From contig JALUAR010000240.1 in the NCBI GenBank assembly GCA_027050975.1, positions 1 through 9,281 on the forward strand: a stretch of DNA of 9,281 nucleotides. Direction: 5' to 3'. Shown one piece after another: positions 1-5,181 of this stretch. The translations under genes were made by a program, and so were the position numbers. The notes under the pieces are model-generated. The model had not been told where the DNA came from and did no database searches. It was given only the letters and a program-made list of their open reading frames with translations. Every line of letters begins with the position of its first letter. The first letter of the stretch is position 1. This DNA is from Thermodesulfovibrio sp. GTDB lineage: Bacteria; Nitrospirota; Thermodesulfovibrionia; Thermodesulfovibrionales; JdFR-85.

Positions 1-32
1 AAATCAGTGAAGGGCAGGAGGTATTATCTTGA

Positions 33-110
33 ATGGAAACACAACCAGCCTGCATTAAAGGGCGCTGCTCCTACCCCCCTCTTGTTGGGAACTGTATAGA
101 CGAACGATAA
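33..110 (+). CDS. Possible 25-aa cysteine-containing small protein
   Basis: An ATG at 33 opens a 25-codon frame ending in TAA at 108-110. A full AGGAGG lies at 16-21, but 11 nt before the ATG, which is longer than usual. The peptide has three cysteines (C7, C12, C21) and a central KGRCSYPPL stretch. It has no membrane segment and I do not recognise a family. It converges on pmbA, whose stop is about 50 bases away. A different frame (bases 1-99) is also open from the window edge, so this stretch could instead be the 3' end of an upstream gene. The evidence is only a ribosome site plus a short open frame, and a chance ORF is quite possible. Confidence 0.25.
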   Translation: METQPACIKGRCSYPPLVGNCIDER

Positions 111-160
111 TTATCCACCCTTAAAGTGTTTATTAATTTCACCAACACCAAAGTGGTTAC

Positions 161-1501
161 TCACCCACTTATATCCACACCCTCAATCAGTATATCCGGA
201 GATCCGATCTTGCCAAAAAATCTCACCTTATCACTCATAGCTACAACACGGCTGAAGAGGTCAAGAAGATTACCGGATACAGCTGCCTCCTTCACAGGAT
301 GAATAACCTTTCCCTTCTCTACCCATAGCCCGGTAACGCCAACGGAAAAGTCCCCTGTTATGGGGTTTGCGGTATGCACACCCATTGCCTCGGTTACAAT
401 CATTCCGGAATCAATCATTGAGACAAGATCGTCAAAACTGCGAACAAAACTATCGGACACAGCCTCAAGATAGAGATTTGTTATTCCAACGGATGGCGAA
501 GACTGAATACCTCCTCTGACAGCGTTACCAGTTGAGTTAGTGCCATCCTTTCTGGCGGTGTATATGTTGTAGAGGTATCCCTGGAGTACCCCTTCCGTAA
601 CCAGTGGAGTCTTTCTTGAAGGCATTCCCTCCGCATCAAAGGGTCTGCTTCCTATTCGTCCTTTTAAAAGGGCATTGTCAATAATGTTAAGATTTTCCGA
701 TAGTATCTTTTCTCCCTTTTTACCGATCAGCAATGATTTGCCTTTTTGAATGTTCTCGGCAGAAAAAGAAGATGCCAGAACACTCATAAACTCTGCTGCC
801 ACATGAGACTCCAAAAGCACATAACCCTTAAGTGTCTTTGCCCTTTTCGAGCCCAGAAGCCGTAAGGCCCTTTGAGCCGCCTCCTGTCCTACCCTTGCAA
901 AATCTATATCCTCAACAAACCTGCTGCTTTCGTAGCCCCAGCCCATCTGTGCCTCGCCGTGGGCCTCGGCAGCAAGGGTGATCTGGGCAGTTACAGAGGT
1001 TGAGCTATACTGGCTTTTCACACCCTTGGAATTTATAAGAACAACTTCAGAGCGTGCAAAACCGCTTTCAGCCTTTCTGATTTTTTTTATCCTGCTGTCT
1101 GTCCCAAGGGCCGTACGCTCTATCTCCATTGCACTCTCTATTGCATCCTCCTCTTTTATGTCAGCAATTTTGTTGTCAAAGATTTCAACAGAAGGTAACT
1201 CGGCAGGTTCAGCCAGGTCAAGATAGGGATCCTCTTCCGTGTATCGGGCCGTCTCAATGGCATCCTTTACAACATCCTCCCAGTCCTCTAAAGCGGTAGA
1301 GTAGGAAAACCCCATTCTTCCGTTCTTTATAATACGTACTGAGTAGCCAAAATCCCGGGAGGTCTCAAAAGAGTCAATCTCCTGGGATTTTACCTCGACG
1401 GAGAGGGCCTCGGAACTGACAACAAAGACCTCAGCCAGGTCAGCACCGGCCTTCAAGGCACTGTCCAGAATCCTTTCAGCAAAAGTTAAATCAATCCTCA
1501 T
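161..1501 (-). CDS. pmbA: PmbA/TldE-type subunit of the TldD/TldE metalloprotease
   Basis: This 446-aa protein matches the PmbA (TldE) family in length and layout. The N-terminal half (about 1-200) carries the usual SVEV-type beta segment and the GYSVRIIKNGRMGFSYST stretch. The C-terminal half includes RPFDAEGMPSRKTPLV (about 290-305), the GYLYNIYTARKDG motif and NPITGDFSVGVTG near 380, all hallmarks of the family. No HExxxH zinc motif is visible, which suits TldE, because the zinc site belongs to the TldD partner. Known family roles are maturation of modified peptides (microcin B17 leader removal), degradation of the CcdA antitoxin, and cleavage of small unfolded peptides in the cytoplasm. 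The start ATG (1499-1501) overlaps the end of queD by 11 bases and has no strong ribosome site of its own, so translation is probably coupled. No tldD gene is in the window. Confidence 0.93.
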   Translation of the reverse strand: MRIDLTFAERILDSALKAGADLAEVFVVSSEALSVEVKSQEIDSFETSRDFGYSVRIIKNGRMGFSYSTALEDWEDVVKDAIETARYTEEDPYLDLAEPAELPSVEIFDNKIADIKEEDAIESAMEIERTALGTDSRIKKIRKAESGFARSEVVLINSKGVKSQYSSTSVTAQITLAAEAHGEAQMGWGYESSRFVEDIDFARVGQEAAQRALRLLGSKRAKTLKGYVLLESHVAAEFMSVLASSFSAENIQKGKSLLIGKKGEKILSENLNIIDNALLKGRIGSRPFDAEGMPSRKTPLVTEGVLQGYLYNIYTARKDGTNSTGNAVRGGIQSSPSVGITNLYLEAVSDSFVRSFDDLVSMIDSGMIVTEAMGVHTANPITGDFSVGVTGLWVEKGKVIHPVKEAAVSGNLLDLFSRVVAMSDKVRFFGKIGSPDILIEGVDISG

Positions 1502-1862
1502 AATAGGTAGCAGAGGCTGTATCAGACTCCCATACGGTTACTGCCGATACCCTAACGTTATCATCGTTTATTTTCTTTTTCAAAGACTCAAAAATCCAAC
1601 GGGCAATATTTTCAGAAGAGGGATTCCTTTCTGTAAAAGGAAATATGTCATTCAGGAATCCGTGATCCAACTGGGATATAATCTCGTTGGTGTATGCCTT
1701 CAGTTCGTGAAAATCAATTGCAATATCGATCTCGTTCAAACGCTCGGCAATCACGTGGACCTGAACCTTCCAGTTATGGCCATGGAGTTCCTCACACTTT
1801 CCCTTGTATCCCCTCAACTGGTGTGCAGCAGAAAATGTTGTCTCTATCATCAGTTCATACAT
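1491..1862 (-). CDS. queD: 6-carboxy-5,6,7,8-tetrahydropterin synthase (QueD, PTPS family)
   Basis: The protein has 123 aa, the normal size for bacterial QueD. It converts 7,8-dihydroneopterin triphosphate to 6-carboxytetrahydropterin, an early step toward preQ0 and queuosine. Visible active-site residues are zinc ligands H14 (FSAAHQL), H27 and H29 (ELHGHN), the Cys nucleophile C23 in GKCEELHGH, the D66-H67 pair in QLDHGF, and E112 in VWES. The family motif PSSENIARW starts at P81. The start is set by GGAGG at 1867-1871, four bases before the ATG. It lies between hpt and pmbA on the same strand, with pmbA overlapping its end. No other que genes are in the window, so the pathway must be dispersed. 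A stem-loop (1875-1909) lies immediately before its ribosome site. Confidence 0.95.
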   Translation of the reverse strand: MYELMIETTFSAAHQLRGYKGKCEELHGHNWKVQVHVIAERLNEIDIAIDFHELKAYTNEIISQLDHGFLNDIFPFTERNPSSENIARWIFESLKKKINDDNVRVSAVTVWESDTASATYYED

Positions 1863-1874
1863 GGCTCCTCCGGA

Positions 1875-1909
1875 ATTAACTTATACCAAAGCCAGCGGTA
1901 AAAGTTAAT
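1875..1909 (-). promoter_or_regulatory. 13-bp inverted repeat between hpt and queD
   Basis: Bases 1875-1887 and 1897-1909 are complementary over 13 positions with a single A/A mismatch (1883 against 1901), around a 9-nt loop. Read on the minus strand, the stem ends four bases before the GGAGG ribosome site of queD. There is no T-tract after it, so it is not a normal intrinsic terminator. It could be an mRNA stem that tunes queD translation or stability, or an operator for a dimeric repressor. I see no match to the preQ1 riboswitch layout. Confidence 0.5.
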
Positions 1910-1919
1910 ATGGTTAACG

Positions 1920-2441
1920 TTATACTCTCTTTTTAAAGATCGCTATATATGGCAGATTTCTGTATTTATCGTCAAAATCCAGTCCGTATCCCACAACATA
2001 CTCGTTGGGAATCTCAAATCCCTTGTAATCAATGGGAACATCCACCAGCCTTCTCTCTTTCTTATCTAGGAGTGCACAGATCTTCAGCGAACGGGGTGAT
2101 CGGTTCAGGAACCTTTCTCTCAGATAGTTCAGTGTAATGCCGGTATCAACTATATCCTCAACAAGAATGACATCCTTACCGGTTATATCCTCCCGAATAT
2201 CATAGTAGATCTTAACCTCTCCAGTAGTCTCTGTCTTAATATAGCTTGAAGCAATTATAAAATCTATTGTGAGTGGCACTTTGATGTGCTTAACAAGATC
2301 AGAAAAGAACATGAAGGCACCCTTGAGAATCCCGATAGCGACCAGTTCACCGCCTTCATAATCACGGGAGATCATATCTGCCAGAGTCTTCACCTTGTCC
2401 TGAATCTGCTCTGCTGTAAGAAAGGGTTTTCCGACAACCAT
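1920..2441 (-). CDS. hpt: Hypoxanthine phosphoribosyltransferase
   Basis: The 173-aa protein has the full HPRT layout: a mobile-loop SSY (65-67), the PRPP-binding signature ILVEDIVDTGITL (92-104) with the E95-D96 pair and D99 expected to act in catalysis, a lysine pair K127/K128 in LLDKKER at the purine-binding position, and GFEIPNEYVVGYGLDF (141-156) typical of the C-terminal lobe. It transfers ribose-5-phosphate from PRPP to hypoxanthine (and probably guanine), making IMP or GMP in the cytoplasm. GGAGG at 2446-2450 lies four bases before the ATG. It is the first gene of the leftward hpt-queD-pmbA group and diverges from the sigma-54 activator gene, with 162 bases between them. Confidence 0.96.
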   Translation of the reverse strand: MVVGKPFLTAEQIQDKVKTLADMISRDYEGGELVAIGILKGAFMFFSDLVKHIKVPLTIDFIIASSYIKTETTGEVKIYYDIREDITGKDVILVEDIVDTGITLNYLRERFLNRSPRSLKICALLDKKERRLVDVPIDYKGFEIPNEYVVGYGLDFDDKYRNLPYIAIFKKRV

Positions 2442-2480
2442 AATGCCTCCGGATTTTTATAGTTTTTAAAGTTCTGCGAA

Positions 2481-2509
2481 TTAAAGTAGTGCTAAAAAAG
2501 TAGTATATA
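2481..2509 (+). promoter_or_regulatory. Weak sigma-70-like promoter in the hpt/activator divergent gap
   Basis: TTAAAG at 2481-2486 and TATATA at 2504-2509 are separated by 17 bases, pointing toward the activator gene. The -35 matches only half of the consensus. The region is AT-rich and contains a direct repeat AAAGTAGT (2483-2490 and 2497-2504). On the other strand, TATACT (2507-2502) could serve as a -10 toward hpt, but I find no convincing -35 for it. The 162-base gap (2442-2603) otherwise contains only the small ORF at 2540. Confidence 0.3.
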
Positions 2510-2539
2510 GTAACATAAAGCCAGAAGGAGCGTAAATAA

Positions 2540-2593
2540 ATGAAAGAGAGCATGGAAATAACGAACTGGATTATCTCCCCTTCTGCAGGTTAA
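2540..2593 (+). CDS. Possible 17-aa leader peptide before the sigma-54 activator
   Basis: AAGGAG at 2525-2530 lies nine bases before an ATG that opens a 17-codon frame, MKESMEITNWIISPSAG, ending in TAA at 2591-2593. The activator gene starts only ten bases later at 2604, in another frame, and has no good ribosome site of its own. The small ORF could therefore deliver ribosomes to the activator start by coupling, or act as a regulatory leader. The composition does not suggest an amino-acid attenuator. The upstream in-frame stop at 2559 rules out simple extension of the activator reading frame. This is plausible but not proven. Confidence 0.35.
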   Translation: MKESMEITNWIISPSAG

Positions 2594-2603
2594 ACTAAAT
2601 TGT

Positions 2604-4028
2604 ATGGATACGGTAATTGAAATCAACTCAAAAACGCTTCAGGGAATACACTTTTTAATTATTGACCAGGACAGGACATTTCTTAAAGGGATGGAGGCTT
2701 CCCTGAAGAGGCTGGGGGCTGACGTTACAGTAGAGCATACCCTGACGGATGCAAAAAGGCTCGTCAGGGAGAGACGATTCAATATCATCCTGGCCTCGGT
2801 ATCAGAAGACATACCCATGATCAGGAGGTTTATAGAGGAGTATAAAAACCGCCATCCGACAGGACAGTTCTTTATTGTCCTTGAAAGCCCCACAGTGCAA
2901 AACATCAGCCTGATGGACGGCACTGGAGCAGATGACTACTTTTTCAAGCCGATTGACCCTCAGAGGTTTGCCCTTACAATGGAGACCTTTTTTGGCAGAA
3001 AAGAAGGCCAGAGCAAATCCCTTACTGTGGTGGAGCCCTTCGTAAAACAGCTAAAACCCTATCTTCTGTTCCGCTCCCCATCTATGAAAAGGGTGCTTGC
3101 TGATCTGCCAAGAATAGCTTCATCAGACCAGACAGTTCTCATATCCGGTGAGACAGGAACAGGTAAGGAGTTGGCTGCAAGGGCAATACATTTTCTAAGC
3201 CCACGGGCAGAAGGCCCCTTTGTGGCAATAAATTGCGGTGCCATTCCTGACAGTCTGATAGAAGGGGAACTCTTCGGGCATGAGAAGGGTGCCTTTACCG
3301 GCGCACTGAGAACACATAAGGGTAAGTTCGAACTTGCCTCAGGTGGAACCCTTTTCCTGGATGAGATCGGTGATATGCCCCTTGCACTGCAGATAAGGCT
3401 CCTCAGGGTCTTGGAGGAAGGTATAATTTACAGGATAGGCGGTGAGAATCCTATCAAAATAAATGTACGTGTAATTGCCGCATCAAGAAGGGATCTGAAA
3501 AAGGCTGTGGACAATGGTCTGTTCAGAGATGACCTTTACTACAGGTTGAATGTCCTCAGGGTCCATCTTCCTCCGCTGAGGGAGAGAATTGAGGACATTC
3601 CTCTTCTTGCCCTCCACTTCCTTGAAAGGGCTTTCAGCGAGATGGGAGTTTCACCACCCTACCCCACACTCTCTCCGGGAACCATTGATTTGTTGGAGAA
3701 GTTACCCTGGAGGGGAAATGTAAGGGAGCTAAGAAACCTGATGACACGGGTTGCCACACTGCTTCCAACAAAAACCCTCAGAATTTTACCTATTCATATT
3801 CTTCCCTATATAGACGAGTTTATGGAAAAGATGATCTCAACCTATTACAACCCCACCCAGCAGCAGGGGGTTTTCATCCCCATCGGTACCCCTATGGATA
3901 AGGTAGAGGAGATAATTATACGTGAAACCCTTAAGCACACCAATGGCAACAGATCCCAGACAGCCCGCCTTTTGAATATAAGCATACGAACCATAAGAAG
4001 AAAGCTCAAAAAGTACAACATCAAATAG
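2604..4028 (+). CDS. Sigma-54-dependent enhancer-binding transcriptional activator with degenerate receiver domain
   Basis: The 474-aa NtrC-like protein has three parts. A receiver-like domain covers about 15-130, an AAA+ sigma-54 interaction domain about 155-390, and a Fis-type helix-turn-helix the last 38 residues (NGNRSQTARLLNISIRTIRRKL). The AAA+ core is intact: Walker A GETGTGKE (182-189), GAFTGA (229-234, the loop that contacts sigma-54), Walker B GTLFLDEIGD (248-257) and FRDDLYYRLNVL with the arginine-finger region. The receiver keeps K115 (FFKP) and D21. The second acidic residue is Q22, and the phospho-acceptor position in FNIILASVSEDIP is serine (S65 or S67, depending on alignment), so classical phosphorylation is unlikely. 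No histidine kinase is nearby. It probably activates the hsp20 operon directly downstream, whose promoter gap carries a -24/-12 element and three dyads. The start has a poor ribosome site and may be coupled to the small ORF ending at 2593. Confidence 0.93.
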   Translation: MDTVIEINSKTLQGIHFLIIDQDRTFLKGMEASLKRLGADVTVEHTLTDAKRLVRERRFNIILASVSEDIPMIRRFIEEYKNRHPTGQFFIVLESPTVQNISLMDGTGADDYFFKPIDPQRFALTMETFFGRKEGQSKSLTVVEPFVKQLKPYLLFRSPSMKRVLADLPRIASSDQTVLISGETGTGKELAARAIHFLSPRAEGPFVAINCGAIPDSLIEGELFGHEKGAFTGALRTHKGKFELASGGTLFLDEIGDMPLALQIRLLRVLEEGIIYRIGGENPIKINVRVIAASRRDLKKAVDNGLFRDDLYYRLNVLRVHLPPLRERIEDIPLLALHFLERAFSEMGVSPPYPTLSPGTIDLLEKLPWRGNVRELRNLMTRVATLLPTKTLRILPIHILPYIDEFMEKMISTYYNPTQQQGVFIPIGTPMDKVEEIIIRETLKHTNGNRSQTARLLNISIRTIRRKLKKYNIK

Positions 4029-4094
4029 GTCACTATGCCCTAATGGGTCAAATTGTCCTGGCAGTCCTTCAAAAGGTTTGGGTCATTTTGTCCT
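4027..4094 (+). repeat. Three 15-bp imperfect dyads, likely enhancer (UAS) sites for the activator
   Basis: The copies are AGGTCACTATGCCCT (4027-4041, overlapping the activator stop codon), GGGTCAAATTGTCCT (4045-4059) and GGGTCATTTTGTCCT (4080-4094). Their shared core is GGTCA-N3-TG-N-CCT, an imperfect inverted repeat as expected for a dimeric Fis-type helix-turn-helix. Copies 2 and 3 differ at only two of 15 bases. Their centres (about 4034, 4052 and 4087) lie roughly 100 to 150 bases upstream of the predicted sigma-54 start site, the usual enhancer distance. The assignment to the adjacent activator is inference from position. Confidence 0.7.
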
Positions 4095-4112
4095 ACAAGA
4101 TTTGTTACATAT

Positions 4113-4140
4113 TTCCAACGAGCCAAAAAATCCTTATAAT
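4113..4140 (+). promoter_or_regulatory. Possible secondary sigma-70-type promoter for the hsp20 operon
   Basis: A perfect TATAAT at 4135-4140 is preceded at 16 bases by TTCCAA (4113-4118), a poor -35. It lies between the third enhancer dyad and the sigma-54 promoter and could give basal expression. The weak -35 leaves this uncertain. Confidence 0.25.
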
Positions 4141-4158
4141 TTCAGAATTTTTTGGTAT

Positions 4159-4174
4159 TGGCATAGACTTTGAT
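4159..4174 (+). promoter_or_regulatory. Sigma-54 (-24/-12) promoter of the hsp20 operon
   Basis: TGGCATAGACTTTGAT matches the sigma-54 consensus TGGCACG-N4-TTGCW with correct spacing: the GG (4160-4161) and the TTG (4170-4172) are in phase. The -12 dinucleotide is GA instead of GC, and two bases next to the -24 block differ. Transcription would start near 4185, leaving a leader of about 50 nt before the first hsp20 gene. The three dyads upstream and the sigma-54 activator gene next door strongly support the call. Confidence 0.72.
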
Positions 4175-4234
4175 AATAATATTAATGAAAGTGAAAAGTG
4201 GCATTCATGAACCCAAAATAAGGAGGTGATGGAT

Positions 4235-4699
4235 ATGCTCTGGAAAGAGATCGAAAGACTCGAAAGAGACCTCAATCCCTGGAGAGAGTTTGAAAGGATG
4301 CAGAAGCATTTAAGACAGTTACAGAAGGAGATCGACAGGATATTCTCCAATGGCGAGTTTCCTGTTAGCGGAGAGTATCCACCAATAAATATCTGGACAA
4401 ACGGTGAGGGAGCTATTGTGACCGCAGAGCTTCCCGGAGTGTCCCCGGAGGATGTGGAGATTACCGTAGTCGGTAAAAGGTTAACAATACAGGGCAGGAG
4501 AAAGGCTGACGAGGTGCAAGAGGGTGTGCGTTATCACTTTAAAGAGAGATGGGATGGAGAGTTCACAAGAAATGTGGAACTTCCGTTCAATATTAATGCG
4601 GATGCGGTGGAGGCAAAGTTCACAAAGGGCATACTTGTAATCAACCTGCCACGTGCTGAGGAGGACAAACCCAGGAAGATCGCTGTTGAGTCTGCTTAA
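4235..4699 (+). CDS. hsp20: Hsp20-family small heat-shock protein, copy 1
   Basis: This 154-aa ATP-independent holdase has an amphipathic, charged N-terminal arm (about 1-45), an alpha-crystallin domain (about 49-141) with AELPGVSPEDVEI (64-76) and the family signature GILVINLP (132-139), and a short C-terminal tail. The tail contains KIAV, an I-x-V type motif that docks into neighbouring subunits during oligomer assembly. I start it at ATG 4235 because the complete AGGAGG (4221-4226) sits eight bases before it. In-frame GTG (4226) and ATG (4229) fall in or next to the ribosome site and are unlikely starts. It is the first gene after the sigma-54 promoter. Bases 4203-4208 can pair with 4229-4234 over six base pairs, a weak stem between ribosome site and start codon whose role is unclear. 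Confidence 0.93.
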   Translation: MLWKEIERLERDLNPWREFERMQKHLRQLQKEIDRIFSNGEFPVSGEYPPINIWTNGEGAIVTAELPGVSPEDVEITVVGKRLTIQGRRKADEVQEGVRYHFKERWDGEFTRNVELPFNINADAVEAKFTKGILVINLPRAEEDKPRKIAVESA

Positions 4700-4710
4700 T
4701 CCATCTTTTA

Positions 4711-4731
4711 ATCACTTTGAAAGGAGGTGAT
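4711..4731 (+). promoter_or_regulatory. Ribosome-site-occluding hairpin before hsp20 copy 2 (candidate RNA thermometer)
   Basis: ATCACTTT (4711-4718) can pair with GAGGTGAT (4724-4731): eight base pairs, two of them U-G, closed by a five-base loop. The 3' arm contains most of the AGGAGG ribosome site of the second hsp20 gene. A short, wobble-containing stem in which U residues face the ribosome site is the design principle of fourU-type thermometers known from small heat-shock genes. This is not a canonical fourU, since only three U residues are involved. Pairing is read directly; thermosensing is inferred. Confidence 0.45.
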
Positions 4732-4735
4732 AGAT

Positions 4736-5131
4736 ATGCCTGAGGTCACCAAAGAGGTCCAGAAAAAGGATGAAAGGACTCTTCAGAAAAAGGAGACAAG
4801 AAGAAGGATCTCTCCTGATGTAGATGTGATAGAAAAGAATGAGGAGTTTGTGCTCATTGCGGATATGCCTGGAGTTGATGAAAAGGGGCTTGATTTAACT
4901 CTTGAAAAGGACATTCTTATCATCAGGGGAGAGACTTCTGTAGAGATACCTGAGGAATACAGGCTCAGGCATTCAGAGTACAGCGAGGGCAGATATGAGA
5001 GAAGGTTTACCCTTTCTCAGGAGATAGATCGTGACAGAATAAAGGCAACGATAAAGAATGGCGTGCTCAGAATAGTGCTGCCAAAGGCAGACACTGCCAA
5101 GATCAAAAAGATTGAAGTCACTTCGGAATAA
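4736..5131 (+). CDS. hsp20: Hsp20-family small heat-shock protein, copy 2 (short N-terminal arm)
   Basis: This 131-aa protein is mostly an alpha-crystallin domain (about 25-117), with LIADMPGVDEKGLDL (40-54) and the signature GVLRIVLPK (109-117). The tail carries an IEV motif (127-129 region) for oligomer contacts. The N-terminal arm is only about 25 residues, highly charged and rich in K, E and R, unlike the hydrophobic arms of copies 1 and 3. It may thus form smaller assemblies or co-assemble with the other two. ATG 4736 is chosen because AAGGAGG (4721-4727) lies eight bases upstream; an in-frame GTG at 4727 is part of that site. It follows copy 1 by 36 bases with a leader nearly identical to that of copy 1. 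Confidence 0.92.
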   Translation: MPEVTKEVQKKDERTLQKKETRRRISPDVDVIEKNEEFVLIADMPGVDEKGLDLTLEKDILIIRGETSVEIPEEYRLRHSEYSEGRYERRFTLSQEIDRDRIKATIKNGVLRIVLPKADTAKIKKIEVTSE

Positions 5132-5172
5132 TATTCAAGGGGACGTTGTCCCCGGAATAAACTCTAAAGGAG
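5132..5172 (+). promoter_or_regulatory. Intercistronic stem-loop plus weak ribosome-site hairpin between hsp20 copies 2 and 3
   Basis: Directly after the copy 2 stop codon, GGGGAC (5139-5144) pairs with GTCCCC (5148-5153) around a GTT loop. Outer arms TATTC (5132-5136) and GAATA (5155-5159) extend the stem past a small internal loop. No T-tract follows, so full termination is unlikely; mRNA processing, stabilisation or partial attenuation are options. A second small hairpin, CTCT (5162-5165) with GGAG (5169-5172), can cover the ribosome site of copy 3, including one U-G pair. Only the first stem is strong. Confidence 0.5.
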
Positions 5173-5181
5173 GTGAGGATT

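Noticed and set aside
1..99. Open plus-strand frame from the window edge, possibly the end of an upstream gene
   Set aside because: Thirty-two open codons occur often by chance and no family is recognisable; not listed as a gene, though it weakens the small-ORF call at 33-110.
151..170. Small hairpin AAGTGG/CCACTT over the pmbA stop
   Set aside because: Six base pairs with an eight-base loop and no T-tract; too weak to call a terminator.
978..1226. 82-codon plus-strand frame inside pmbA
   Set aside because: Antisense shadow of a conserved protein; apparent hydrophobicity comes from the reverse complement of charged codons.
2456..2484. TATAAA with TTAATT on the minus strand as an hpt promoter
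   Set aside because: It would start transcription inside or next to the hpt ribosome site, so it cannot serve that gene.
2488..2495. AGTGCTAA resembling half of a CIRCE (HrcA) element
   Set aside because: No matching TTAGCACT half lies nine bases upstream, and the site is far from the hsp20 genes.
4226..4234. Upstream GTG/ATG starts for hsp20 copy 1 (and equivalent GTG at 4727 and 5173 for copies 2 and 3)
   Set aside because: The GTG codons lie inside the AGGAGGTG ribosome sites themselves; the ATG eight bases after AGGAGG is the better start in all three cases.
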